From the NCBI GenBank assembly GCA_020637675.1, contig JACKKD010000001.1, positions 124,001-188,000 of the forward strand: a stretch of DNA of 64,000 nt, given 5' to 3'. Both the position numbers and the translations under genes were made by a program. This stretch comes from Paracoccaceae bacterium (lineage in GTDB: Bacteria; Pseudomonadota; Alphaproteobacteria; Rhodobacterales; Rhodobacteraceae). The notes beneath the pieces are model-generated. The model was not told the origin of the DNA and searched no databases. It was given only the letters and a program-made list of their open reading frames with translations. This document shows, piece after piece, positions 18,592-27,445 of this stretch (positions within the stretch are counted from its first letter, which is position 1; every line of letters begins with the position of its first letter).

Positions 18592-19665
18592 ATGCAGGCA
18601 AGAGCCAAAGCCGCCGAGATCGGTGCGACCGGGATCGGGAAGGACTTCGGAGACTTCACCGCGCTTGCCGACATCACCCTGACCGTCGGCCGAGGCGAGT
18701 TCGTGACGCTGCTCGGCCCGTCCGGGTCGGGCAAGACGACGTTCCTCATGATCCTGTCGGGCTTCGAGGCGCCGACGGCGGGACGGCTGACACTCGACGG
18801 GCGCGACATGACACGGACCCCGGCCGAGGAGCGCGCCTTCGGCATGGTGTTCCAGGGCTACGCGCTCTTCCCGCACATGACGGTGGAAGAGAATATCGCC
18901 TTCCCTCTCAGGGTGCAGAAGCGCACTTCCGCGGACATCGGGCGCCGCGTGGCCGAGATCGTCGAGATGGTGGGTCTGGGCGGGCATGGGCACAAGCGGC
19001 CGGCGGGCCTGTCGGGCGGCCAGCAGCAGCGCGTCGCGCTGGCCCGCGCGCTGGTCTACGAGCCGCCCGTCCTGCTTCTCGACGAGCCCTTCTCGGCGCT
19101 CGACAAGAACCTGCGCGGCCAGATGCAGGAGGAGATGCGGCGTCTCCACCGCGAGACCGGCACGACCTTCGTCTTCGTCACCCATGACCAGTCCGAGGCG
19201 CTGGCGCTCTCGACCCGAATCGCCATCTTCGAGAAGGGGCGGTTGCAGCAACTCGACGCCCCGCGCGTCGTCTACGAGCGTCCCGCCAACCGGTTCGTCG
19301 CCGAATTCCTGGGCGAGATCAACATCCTGCCGCTGTCCGGGGTGTCGGCGGACGGCGCCGGCGGCGGTGGCCAGTTCGAAGGGCAGACCCTTCGCGCCGA
19401 CGCCGCCGACCGCGCGGGCGCCACGAGCCTCGCGGTCCGGCCCGAGTACATGCGGCTGCACCTCGCCCGGCCCGGGACGGGCAACGCCGTGGCGGCGCGG
19501 ATCGATCACACGACCTACCTTGGCGCCGAAACGCGGCTGGCGCTCCGGACGCCGGGCGGGGCCGATCTGATCCTTCTTCTTCCCACCGCGGAGATTCCCG
19601 CCGGGCTGGAACCCGGGGCGCCCGTCTGGGCAGCCTGGCCGGAGACCCGCGGCTTCCTGCTTTAG
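18592..19665 (+). CDS. Polyamine-type ABC transporter ATP-binding protein (PotA-like)
   Basis: 357 residues with Walker A LLGPSGSGKTT, signature LSGGQQQR, Walker B LLLDEPFSALD, and a C-terminal TOBE region after about residue 240, the layout of PotA/FbpC-type ATPases. ATG 18592 has GGAGGT a few bases upstream; an in-frame GTG at 18577 is less likely. It energises the two permeases encoded downstream. Polyamine, putrescine or another cationic compound is the family norm; context suggests a guanidino compound. Confidence 0.93.
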   Translation: MQARAKAAEIGATGIGKDFGDFTALADITLTVGRGEFVTLLGPSGSGKTTFLMILSGFEAPTAGRLTLDGRDMTRTPAEERAFGMVFQGYALFPHMTVEENIAFPLRVQKRTSADIGRRVAEIVEMVGLGGHGHKRPAGLSGGQQQRVALARALVYEPPVLLLDEPFSALDKNLRGQMQEEMRRLHRETGTTFVFVTHDQSEALALSTRIAIFEKGRLQQLDAPRVVYERPANRFVAEFLGEINILPLSGVSADGAGGGGQFEGQTLRADAADRAGATSLAVRPEYMRLHLARPGTGNAVAARIDHTTYLGAETRLALRTPGGADLILLLPTAEIPAGLEPGAPVWAAWPETRGFLL

Positions 19666-19728
19666 CCTTCCCGCCCGGGCGGACCCGGGCGGCAAACCAG
19701 AACCGTCAACGACAACCGGGAGATGACG

Positions 19729-20844
19729 ATGCACGAACACTTTCTGAAAGATCAGGTCGAGATCCTGAAGCTGCGCGCGGCGCGTGGCGAAATTTCGCGC
19801 CGGGGTTTCACCCGGATGGCGGCCGCACTGCTCGGCACGACCGCGCTGGGACTGCGTGGCACGGCGGCGCTCGCGCAGTCGGGCGAGTTGGTCTTCGTCA
19901 ACTGGGGCGGCGACGCGGGCGCGGCCTATGACGAGGCCTATGGCAAGCCATTCCTGGCCGAGGCGGGGATCACCGTGAAGCAGGACGGCTCGGGCCCGAC
20001 CGAGGGCGCGATCGCTGCCCAGTTCGAAAGCGGCAAGCCTGCCTGGGACATCGTCGACGCCGACCCCTTCTCGGCCGAGGCGCTGGGCAAGAAGGGCATG
20101 ATGGAACCCATCGACTATGCCATCGTGGACAAGGCCAAGATGCGCGAGGGGTTCGGCTGGGACTACTCGGCGTCGAGCTACTTCTACTCCTACATCATCG
20201 CCTATGACGCGACGAAGTTCGGGGACAACCCGCCGAAGGGCATGGCCGACTTCTTCGACGTCGAGAAATTCCCCGGCAAGCGTGCGCTCTACAAGTGGGG
20301 TGCGGGGATGTGGGAGGCGGCGCTCCTGGCCGACGGCGTGGCGCCGGACCAGCTCTATCCGCTCGACCTCAAGCGGGCGCATGACAAGATCGCGGCCTTC
20401 AAGGACAACGTGGTCGCCTACTGGGGCGGCGGATCGGAGAGCCAGTCGCTGCTCCTGAACGGCGAGGCGTCGATGGCCCTGATCTGGTCCACCCGCGCCA
20501 AGCTGATCGAGACGGATTCGGGCGGCGACGTGAAGTTCATCTGGGATCAGGGCCTGATCGCGCCGGGCGCGATGGCGGTGATCAAGGGCAATCCCGGCGG
20601 CAAGGACAACGCGATGAAGTTCATCGCCTCGGCGCAGGACCCGGCCAAGCAGGTGATCATGTTCAACATGCTGGGCCAGGGGCCGGCGAACCCGGCCGCC
20701 GACGCGCTCCTGCCGCCCGAGGAAGCCCGCTACAACCCGGTGGACCCGGCGAACTTCGCGCTGCAGATCCCGCTCGACATGCCGTGGTACGAAACCAACT
20801 ACGGCGCCGCGCTGGACGAATACCTCAAGATCATCTCGGCCTGA
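19729..20844 (+). CDS. Periplasmic spermidine/putrescine-type binding protein, Tat-exported
   Basis: 371 residues, solute-binding family 1/8. The N-terminus has a short cytoplasmic segment, then a twin-arginine motif SRRGFTRM and a hydrophobic stretch ending at ALAQ, so export is likely by Tat. The mature part begins GELVFVNWGGDAGAAYDEAY, typical of PotD-like proteins. ATG 19729 is 6 bp after GGGAG; the ATG at 19723 abuts it. It delivers ligand to the permeases, whose genes follow a strong hairpin. Confidence 0.92.
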   Translation: MHEHFLKDQVEILKLRAARGEISRRGFTRMAAALLGTTALGLRGTAALAQSGELVFVNWGGDAGAAYDEAYGKPFLAEAGITVKQDGSGPTEGAIAAQFESGKPAWDIVDADPFSAEALGKKGMMEPIDYAIVDKAKMREGFGWDYSASSYFYSYIIAYDATKFGDNPPKGMADFFDVEKFPGKRALYKWGAGMWEAALLADGVAPDQLYPLDLKRAHDKIAAFKDNVVAYWGGGSESQSLLLNGEASMALIWSTRAKLIETDSGGDVKFIWDQGLIAPGAMAVIKGNPGGKDNAMKFIASAQDPAKQVIMFNMLGQGPANPAADALLPPEEARYNPVDPANFALQIPLDMPWYETNYGAALDEYLKIISA

Positions 20845-20850
20845 TCCGGC

Positions 20851-20883
20851 GCCGCCCCCGCGCCGGTCGCGGGGGCGGCTTTT
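20851..20883 (+). terminator. Strong hairpin with TTTT between binding-protein and permease genes
   Basis: GCCGCCCCCGCG (20851-20862) pairs perfectly with CGCGGGGGCGGC (20868-20879) across a CCGGT loop, followed by TTTT (20880-20883). It lies inside the transporter operon, so it is best read as a partial terminator or 3'-stabiliser that keeps the binding protein more abundant than the permeases. Confidence 0.75.
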
Positions 20884-20896
20884 CCTGAAAGACCCC

Positions 20897-21718
20897 ATGA
20901 GCCAGCCTTCACGCTTCCTCCTCCTGGTCGGCCCCCTGCTGCTGTTCCTGGCGGCGACCTACCTCGTGCCGTTCCTCGGCGTGATGCGCTGGAGCGTGAC
21001 CCTGCCCGAGCCGGGCCTCGGGCAATACAAGGCGGCGCTGGGCGATCCCCTGGTGCTGACGGTCTTCTGGCGCACGCTGCGCATCTGTGCCGTGGTGACG
21101 GTCGCCGCCGTGGCGGCGGCCTATGTCATCACCCTGCTCTGGGTGCGCGGCGGCCCGGTGCAGCGGCTGATCGTCGAGTTGTGCATCCTGATCCCGTTCT
21201 GGATTTCCGTGCTGACGCGGGCCTTCGGCTGGCTGGCGCTCCTGTCGAACAAGGGGCTGATCAACGGCTGGCTTCAGGCACTCGGCATCCTGTCCGAACC
21301 CCTCACTCTCGTCCGGAACGAATTCGGCGTCATCGTCGGGATGACTCACTTCCTGATCCCCTTCGCGGTGTTTCCGCTGGCTTCGGCCATGCGCAGCGTG
21401 GACGAGCGCGTCCTCATGGCGGCGCGCGGCATGGGGGCGGGCCGGGCACGGATCTTCTGGCAGGTCTTCGTGCCGATGACCAAGCCCGGCATCCTCGGCG
21501 CGGGTCTCGTGGTCTTCGTCTTCGCGCTCGGGTTCTTCGTCACCCCGGCGATCCTCGGCGGCGGACGCAGCGTGATGGTGGCCGAACTCATCTACCTGCG
21601 CATCTTCCAGAGCCCCGACTGGGGGCTCGGCGCGGCGATCAGCGTGATCCTGATGCTGGCGGTCGGCATCCTGCTGGCGGCGATGATGCGGCAGGTGCGA
21701 CAGGGGGCGTCGAAATGA
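20897..21718 (+). CDS. Polyamine-type ABC transporter permease (PotB-like)
   Basis: 273 residues with about six hydrophobic segments. The EAA loop region (MRSVDERVLMAARGMGAGRA) for ATPase docking is clear. First of two permeases, starting after the intra-operon hairpin; its stop overlaps the next start by 4 bp. Confidence 0.92.
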   Translation: MSQPSRFLLLVGPLLLFLAATYLVPFLGVMRWSVTLPEPGLGQYKAALGDPLVLTVFWRTLRICAVVTVAAVAAAYVITLLWVRGGPVQRLIVELCILIPFWISVLTRAFGWLALLSNKGLINGWLQALGILSEPLTLVRNEFGVIVGMTHFLIPFAVFPLASAMRSVDERVLMAARGMGAGRARIFWQVFVPMTKPGILGAGLVVFVFALGFFVTPAILGGGRSVMVAELIYLRIFQSPDWGLGAAISVILMLAVGILLAAMMRQVRQGASK

Positions 21719-22533
21719 ACGTGCTGCGCCCCGGACCGCTCGCCGCGGCATTGGCAGCGCTGGTCGCGGTCTTCCTGATGATGCCGCTCGTCGCCGTGAT
21801 CCCGGTCAGCTTCACGCCGACGCGCTACCTTTCCGTGCCCGATGCCGAATGGTCGCTGCGCCACTACAGGGCGCTGGTCGAGAACCCCGCCTGGGCCGAG
21901 GGCGCCTGGCTCTCGATCCGCATCGGCGTCGTCGCCTCGCTCGTGGCGACGGGGCTTGCGCTACTCTTCAGCCTTGGAATCTGGATGCTGCAGCCGCGCT
22001 TCGCCGGCATCCTCATGGGGCTGGCGCTCCTGCCGATGGTGGCTCCGCCGGTGGTTTCGGCGCTGACGCTCTACTTCTTCCTCATCACGCTCAGCAAGGT
22101 GAACAGCGTCGTCGCCTACGATACCTGGGCGGGGGTGGCGCTGGCCCATGCCGTGATGATCGCACCCTTCGCGGTGGTGCTGATCTCGGTCGCACTGGCG
22201 CAGGTGGACCGGCGCATCGACCTTGCCGCGCGCAGCATGGGGGCCGGGCTCTGGACCCGCATCACCCGCGTGATCCTGCCCAACATCCGCTTCGGCATCC
22301 TCACGGCGCTCTTCCTCACCTTCGTCCTGTCGTGGGAGGAGATCGGGGTGACGCTCTTCATCACCTCGGTCGATGCGGTCACCTTGCCAAGGCTGATGTG
22401 GATGGGGCTGCGCGACAACATCGACCCGGCCATCGCGGCGATCTCGGTCGTGCTGATCGTCATCGTTGTGGCGGTGGTCCTGACAAGGACCGCGGTTGAG
22501 CGGGGCCGCGCGCGGCGACAGGCAAGGACATAA
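21715..22533 (+). CDS. Polyamine-type ABC transporter permease (PotC-like)
   Basis: 272 residues, second membrane component. The ATPase-docking loop reads QVDRRIDLAARSMGAGLWTR. Its ATG overlaps the preceding stop (ATGA), and the ThDP decarboxylase gene begins 8 bp after its stop, showing that uptake and decarboxylation are co-transcribed. Confidence 0.92.
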   Translation: MNVLRPGPLAAALAALVAVFLMMPLVAVIPVSFTPTRYLSVPDAEWSLRHYRALVENPAWAEGAWLSIRIGVVASLVATGLALLFSLGIWMLQPRFAGILMGLALLPMVAPPVVSALTLYFFLITLSKVNSVVAYDTWAGVALAHAVMIAPFAVVLISVALAQVDRRIDLAARSMGAGLWTRITRVILPNIRFGILTALFLTFVLSWEEIGVTLFITSVDAVTLPRLMWMGLRDNIDPAIAAISVVLIVIVVAVVLTRTAVERGRARRQART

Positions 22534-22541
22534 GGCAGACC

Positions 22542-24158
22542 ATGGACATCAGCACCGGCGTGTATCTCACGCATCTCCTGCGCGCCTACGGGGTGGACAT
22601 GGTGTTCGGCATCCCCGGCGTCCATACGATCGAGCTTTACCGGGGGCTCGCAGGCAGCGGCATCCGCCATGTCACGCCGCGCCACGAACAGGGTGCGGGC
22701 TTCATGGCCGACGGCTATGCGCGCGCAAGCGGCCGGCCCGGCGTGTGCTTCATCATCTCGGGGCCGGGGATGACCAACATCGTCACCGCGATGGGGCAGG
22801 CCTATGCGGATTCGGTGCCGATGCTGGTGATCTCCACCGTCAACGCCCACGGCCGGATGGGATCGGGCGAGGGCTGGCTGCACGAGTTGCCGAACCAGCA
22901 GGCGCTGGTCGCGGGCGTCGCCGCCTTCAGCCGCACCGTGCACCGCCCCGAGGAACTGGCGACGACGCTGGCGCAGGCCTTCGCCGTCTTTGACGGCGCG
23001 CGGCCGCGGCCGGTGCATGTCGAACTGCCGATCGACGTGATGCTCGCGCCGGCGGGTCATCTGGCGTTGCCGGGGCGGGCGGCGCGCGTGACGCGGCCCG
23101 CGCCCGATCCGGAGGCCGTGGCGAGGGCGGCGGCGGCGCTGGCGGGGGCGCGGGCCCCGCTGATCCTGGCGGGCGGCGGCGCGGTCGGAGCGGCGCAGGC
23201 CGTGCGGCAACTGGCCGAGGCGCTCGATGCGCCGGTGGTGATGACCACGAACGCGCGCGGCATCCTGCCGCCCGACCATCCCCTGGGCGTGAGCCTCAGC
23301 CCCAGCATGGCCGCGACGCGGGCGCTGATCGCCGGGGCGGATGTGGTCCTGGCGATCGGCACCGAGATGGGGCCAACCGACTACGATTTCTTCGAGGACG
23401 GCGGCTTCGAGCTTTCCGGCATGCTCATCCGCGCCGACATCGACGCCGCGCAGATCCAGCGCGGCACGGCACCGGCCATGGCGATCGTGGGCGATGCGCG
23501 TCTGACGGCCGAGGCGCTGGCTGCTGGGATTGGCACAAGCGGGATGAAGGACGGCGCGGCGCGGGCCGCGGCGGCGCAGGCGGGCCGAACCGCCCTGCCC
23601 CGCGCCATCCAGGGCGACCTGCACCTGCTGGACCTCGTCCGCGGCACCCTGCCGGAGGCTCTGATCGTCGGGGATTCCACGCAACTCGTCTATGCCGGAA
23701 ATACCGCCTTCGCGGCCGCGACCCCGGGCAGCTATTTCAACTCTGCCACCGGGTTCGGAACGCTGGGATACGGGCTACCTGCCGCTGTCGGGGCGCGGCT
23801 GTCGGGCGACCGACCCGTCGTTGCGCTCTCCGGCGATGGCGGGCTCCAGTTCACGTTGGGCGAGCTCGCCAGTGCCGCCGAGGCACGGGTGCCGGTCGTG
23901 CTGATGCTCCATGACAACAAGGGTTACGGCGAGATCAGGTCGAGCATGATCGCCCAGAACGTCCCGCCCCTCGGCGTTGATATCCTGACGCCGGACCTTG
24001 GGGCCATCGCCGCCGCCTGCGGCTGGCGGGTGGAAAGGCTGCACAAGATCGCCGACTTGCCGGAAATGCTGCGACGGGGCATCGCGGCGGACGGCCCGAC
24101 GATGATCGTCTTCGGCGATGCCCTGCGTGATGAGGCACAGGCTGCCGCCGGCTTCTGA
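22542..24158 (+). CDS. ThDP-dependent decarboxylase, probable 5-guanidino-2-oxopentanoate decarboxylase
   Basis: 538 residues, acetolactate synthase/pyruvate decarboxylase superfamily. The N-terminal PYR domain has the catalytic Glu49 in RHEQGAGFMADGYARASG; the C-terminal PP domain has the GDGGLQ...LHDNKGY ThDP-Mg motif. The segment GWLHELPNQQALVAGVAAFS resembles AruI-type 2-ketoarginine decarboxylases more than acetolactate synthases. The expected reaction is 5-guanidino-2-oxopentanoate to 4-guanidinobutanal and CO2. Its place at the end of a polyamine-type transporter operon, near a DDAH-fold hydrolase and two 2-hydroxyacid flavoenzymes, supports a guanidino acid pathway. Other 2-oxo acid substrates remain possible. 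Confidence 0.75.
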   Translation: MDISTGVYLTHLLRAYGVDMVFGIPGVHTIELYRGLAGSGIRHVTPRHEQGAGFMADGYARASGRPGVCFIISGPGMTNIVTAMGQAYADSVPMLVISTVNAHGRMGSGEGWLHELPNQQALVAGVAAFSRTVHRPEELATTLAQAFAVFDGARPRPVHVELPIDVMLAPAGHLALPGRAARVTRPAPDPEAVARAAAALAGARAPLILAGGGAVGAAQAVRQLAEALDAPVVMTTNARGILPPDHPLGVSLSPSMAATRALIAGADVVLAIGTEMGPTDYDFFEDGGFELSGMLIRADIDAAQIQRGTAPAMAIVGDARLTAEALAAGIGTSGMKDGAARAAAAQAGRTALPRAIQGDLHLLDLVRGTLPEALIVGDSTQLVYAGNTAFAAATPGSYFNSATGFGTLGYGLPAAVGARLSGDRPVVALSGDGGLQFTLGELASAAEARVPVVLMLHDNKGYGEIRSSMIAQNVPPLGVDILTPDLGAIAAACGWRVERLHKIADLPEMLRRGIAADGPTMIVFGDALRDEAQAAAGF

Positions 24159-24199
24159 AGCAAGAGCGCCCGGTGCCTTCGACCGCCCCCGCCCGCGGT

Positions 24200-25258
24200 T
24201 CAGGGCTGCACCATGGCCGCTGTCCAATCTCGCAGGAAAACGTCCTTGCGGATCCGGTCGAGATTGGCCAGAAGCCCCGGATCAAGCCGGATGGTGCGCG
24301 ACGCTCCAGGGCGGCCCGACGGGGTGCTCAAGACGGATGACTGGCCAGGCACCAGGTTGATGGCGGTCACGCCCCTTTCGGACAACAGGAATTCCAGCAT
24401 CCGCAGGGCGGCGTCGGGATTCGCGGCCGAACGCGGAACCAGGGCCGTGCGCAGCAATTGCAGGGTGAAATCCTCGGGCTCGATCACCAGAAGGCGCGGA
24501 TCCTCGGCGGCGCGCGCGCGGGAATAGCTGCCGACCAGGTTGTAGGCCACCAGAAGCCTGCCGTCTGCGAGGTCATTGATCATCGCCCCGGAGCAGCAAT
24601 AGAGACGGGCGTCGAGGCGCCCGATGACTTCGGCAAGCCGCCAAAAGGTGCTGCCGAAAGCGGCGTCCTGGCTGGCGAAAAGGTAACCCGCCCCCGATGT
24701 GGCCGGATCGTAGGTTCCAACCTTGCCGCGGAACCGTTCGGGGTCTTCGCGCAGGCGGTCGATCAGTTCGCGCCGGGTACGGGGGACCTTGCCCTGCGCG
24801 AAGGCCCCGGAGCGCACCACGATGACGACCGGCTCCACCGAGATACCGACGATCAGGTCGCGCCAGCGTGCCGTGTGGGGCACCGCGTCGATCGCGGCCG
24901 AATGCGGAATGGGCCGGGCATGGCCGTCATTGGCAAGCTTCATCTGCAGATCCATCGCAGATGAGATCACGAGGTCGAAAGGCAGTTGCTCGTCCGCGAT
25001 CGCCTCATAGGCCGAGATCGTCGATGCGACGGTATAGCGGATCGAAAGATCGGGATTCGCGTTGTGGAAGGCTTCGAGAAACGGTCTTGCCGCCGACACA
25101 TCGGTGGTCGAAAGGATGCGGAGCACCGGCGCGGCGTCGGCCGGACCGAGAACAAACTCCTCCTCGACCACCAGCGCTGCCGCAGGCCGGGCCAGAACCA
25201 GCGCCAGCCCGACGATCAGAACCCGGATCAGGCCAGGGGAAGACAGAGAACGGCGCAA
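24200..25258 (-). CDS. Periplasmic binding protein linked to the TctE/TctD two-component system
   Basis: 352 residues. A signal peptide (LIRVLIVGLALVLARPAAA) is followed by an extracellular solute-binding fold (FDLVISSAMDLQMKLANDGH, then YLFASQDAAFGSTFW). No permease or ATPase is adjacent. Its start overlaps the 3' end of the histidine kinase gene by 31 bp, so the three genes form one operon (regulator, kinase, binding protein). The likely role is a co-sensor that presents a carboxylate to the kinase, as binding proteins do in some Tct/Bct-like systems. Co-sensing is inference. Confidence 0.8.
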   Translation of the reverse strand: MRRSLSSPGLIRVLIVGLALVLARPAAALVVEEEFVLGPADAAPVLRILSTTDVSAARPFLEAFHNANPDLSIRYTVASTISAYEAIADEQLPFDLVISSAMDLQMKLANDGHARPIPHSAAIDAVPHTARWRDLIVGISVEPVVIVVRSGAFAQGKVPRTRRELIDRLREDPERFRGKVGTYDPATSGAGYLFASQDAAFGSTFWRLAEVIGRLDARLYCCSGAMINDLADGRLLVAYNLVGSYSRARAAEDPRLLVIEPEDFTLQLLRTALVPRSAANPDAALRMLEFLLSERGVTAINLVPGQSSVLSTPSGRPGASRTIRLDPGLLANLDRIRKDVFLRDWTAAMVQP

Positions 25259-26649
25259 GTGCCACCTCCTTCGCGCGGGTCCAGCCGGAACACGCCGTCA
25301 TGAGAATCGCTGACTTCGGTCACCATGGTGAGCCCGAGGCCGGAGCCGACGATGTCACGGACATTCTCACCCCTCTGGAACCGCGGGGCCAGGCTGGCAA
25401 GGTCGGCCCTGGCGATGCCACGGCCGCGATCCAGCACGCTGATCCTTGCCATTCGGCCGGACACGTCAAGCAGGACATCGATCGCATCATCCGGGTTGGA
25501 ATACTTGATCGCATTGTCGAGGATGTTGCGCAGGGCGGTTTCCACCAGCAGCCGGTCCCCCAGAACCACGACCGGATGCTCCGGCCGCTGCCAGTGCAAG
25601 GACAGTTCGCGAAGTTCCGCGGTCGGTCGCATGCTGGCGACCAGACCGTCCAGCAGCGTGCCGAGTTCGACCGGGCCGCGCACCTCCTGTTCGCTGCGCG
25701 ACATGACAAGGGCATGGTCCATCAACTGGCTGGCCGAACGCGAACACTCCTCGGCCGAGCGGATCACCCGGCGGAGACGGGTTCTGATCTTGTCGTCCCC
25801 GGCCTGATGCAGGGCAACTTCCGCCTCGGCGCGGATCGCCGACAGGGGGGTGCGGATGTGATGGGCGGCCTCGGCGATGAAGGTTTCGGTTCTGGAATGC
25901 GCGAGCCTGAGGCGCAGGATGAAGCCGTTCAGCGCCGCGATGAAGGGTGCGAGTTCGGGCGGGACGGACTCGGCCACCGGCCGCAAGTCCTGCGGCCCGC
26001 GCCGCGCCACGCCGTCGGCGACCTCTCCGACGGGGCCAAGGATGGCGCGGGCGGCCAGAAGGCTCATCGGAACTGCAAGGACAAAGAAACCGATCCCGAG
26101 GAAACCCGCCCGCCAGGCGATGGCATCGGCAATGGCCGCCTGGCCGTGACGGGTCTGGGCGAGCGCGACCTGCACTTCGGTCTGCGCACCGTCGAAGAGA
26201 ATGGCACGGGTCAGGCTGGCGGCCCGCACGGGGGTCCCGTTCACCATGGTCTCGTAGAACAGCGGCTCGTTACCCGTCGGGATCGTATCGGGAAGCGCCA
26301 GGCCCTCATATCCTGTCACGGTCTGTCCCCGCAGGACGACCCGATAGAAGACGTGATCCTCGCCCATCGCCGACAGCATCGACAGCACCGTGGCCGGCAG
26401 ATCCATATCCAGCTGGTCGTCCTCGGCAAGAAGGCCTTCGGAAAGGGCAAGGGTCGCGGCGGCAAGCACGGCATCCTGCGCGGCCTCCGCGGCACGATCG
26501 GCGGTGACGCGGATCGCGAGGAACAGCGTCAGGGCCGCCACGGCCGCGGCCGCGAGGAATTGCCAGATGAGCTTGCGCTGCAGCGATCCGCCGAGACTGA
26601 CGGCGGCAAGGCGGTGCGGCAAGGATCGGGGGGCCGCCGTATCGGTCAT
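25228..26649 (-). CDS. tctE: TctE-type sensor histidine kinase
   Basis: 473 residues. An N-terminal TM segment (FLAAAAVAALTLFLAIRV) and a second near residue 175 bracket a periplasmic 2CSK_N-like sensor domain. A HAMP-like linker leads to the H-box AEAAHHIRTPLSAIRAE, N-box RNILDNAIKYS and G-box GSGLGLTMVTEVS. It should phosphorylate the TctD-like regulator, whose stop overlaps its start by 4 bp. It lies opposite a tctCBA operon, the usual target of TctDE systems. Confidence 0.9.
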   Translation of the reverse strand: MTDTAAPRSLPHRLAAVSLGGSLQRKLIWQFLAAAAVAALTLFLAIRVTADRAAEAAQDAVLAAATLALSEGLLAEDDQLDMDLPATVLSMLSAMGEDHVFYRVVLRGQTVTGYEGLALPDTIPTGNEPLFYETMVNGTPVRAASLTRAILFDGAQTEVQVALAQTRHGQAAIADAIAWRAGFLGIGFFVLAVPMSLLAARAILGPVGEVADGVARRGPQDLRPVAESVPPELAPFIAALNGFILRLRLAHSRTETFIAEAAHHIRTPLSAIRAEAEVALHQAGDDKIRTRLRRVIRSAEECSRSASQLMDHALVMSRSEQEVRGPVELGTLLDGLVASMRPTAELRELSLHWQRPEHPVVVLGDRLLVETALRNILDNAIKYSNPDDAIDVLLDVSGRMARISVLDRGRGIARADLASLAPRFQRGENVRDIVGSGLGLTMVTEVSDSHDGVFRLDPREGGGTCAVLCLPLA

Positions 26650-27311
26650 GGCAAGGTCAGGCGGTAGCCAAGGCCGCGGACCGTCTCGATCCTCACGCAG
26701 GACCCTTCGAGTTTGCGCCGCAGGCGCGCGACGTAGACCTCGATCGCGTTTTCAGTCACGCTTTCGGCAAAGGAAAACAGCCGGTCGCAGAGCTGGTCCT
26801 TCGAGAATATGCAGTTCGGCGCCCCGATCAGCACTTCGAAGAGACGCATCTCGCGGTTGCGCAACTCGCGCTGGCTGCCGGCGACCGTCAGCGTCGCGGT
26901 CAACGGATCGAAGCTGAGGTCGGCGAGCTGGCGGGTCGAACTGGCCGCGCCGCCACGGCGCCGCAGGACGGCGCGGGCGCGCGCCTCCAGCTCGGCCGGG
27001 TCGAAGGGTTTGGTCAGATAGTCGTCGGCCCCGCCGTCAAGCGCATCGATCCGGTCCGAGACGGCGCTGCGGGCGGTCATGATGATGACGGGCGTGGCAT
27101 TTCCCTGCCTGCGCAACTGGGAAAGGAACTGGCGCCCGTCGCCGTCCGGCAGGGCAATGTCCAGCAATATCAGGTCGTAGGACGCACCGGCGAGGCAATC
27201 ACCCGCCTCGGCAAGGCTCGCCGACCAGTCCACGGCATGTCCGCCCAGGCGCAAGAGCTCCTTGACCGACTGCGCCAGGTCCACAGCGTCTTCGATGAGA
27301 AGGTAACGCAT
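26646..27311 (-). CDS. tctD: TctD-type response regulator (OmpR family)
   Basis: 221 residues. The receiver domain has the phosphoacceptor Asp in LILLDIALPDGDG and the conserved Lys in DDYLTKPFD; the C-terminal winged helix ends in VYVARLRRKLEGSCVRIETV, typical of OmpR/PhoB proteins. It probably activates the divergent tctC promoter, where an 11-bp-period direct repeat is present. The first gene of its operon. Confidence 0.93.
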   Translation of the reverse strand: MRYLLIEDAVDLAQSVKELLRLGGHAVDWSASLAEAGDCLAGASYDLILLDIALPDGDGRQFLSQLRRQGNATPVIIMTARSAVSDRIDALDGGADDYLTKPFDPAELEARARAVLRRRGGAASSTRQLADLSFDPLTATLTVAGSQRELRNREMRLFEVLIGAPNCIFSKDQLCDRLFSFAESVTENAIEVYVARLRRKLEGSCVRIETVRGLGYRLTLP

Positions 27312-27346
27312 CGCTTAGGAATTTCCGACCCAATCGAGTATCGTCG

Positions 27347-27368
27347 TGTCAGGTTCATGTCAGCTTTC
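27347..27368. promoter_or_regulatory. Candidate TctD site: TGTCAG direct repeat, 11-bp period
   Basis: TGTCAGGTTCA (27347-27357) is directly followed by TGTCAGCTTTC (27358-27368) in the 134-bp spacer between tctD and tctC. OmpR-family regulators commonly bind tandem direct repeats with a 10-11 bp period. Binding is inferred. Confidence 0.5.
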
Positions 27369-27445
27369 CGCATAATCGTCACTGCCGCAAGGGGCAGGCC
27401 AGCCGAAACGCCGCCTGTCTTCGCAAGCAAAGAGGGAGGACCAAG

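Noticed and set aside
13710..24158. CRISPR array or tandem-repeat locus
   Set aside because: The only repeats seen are short promoter motifs; no regularly spaced repeats with unique spacers exist anywhere in the window.
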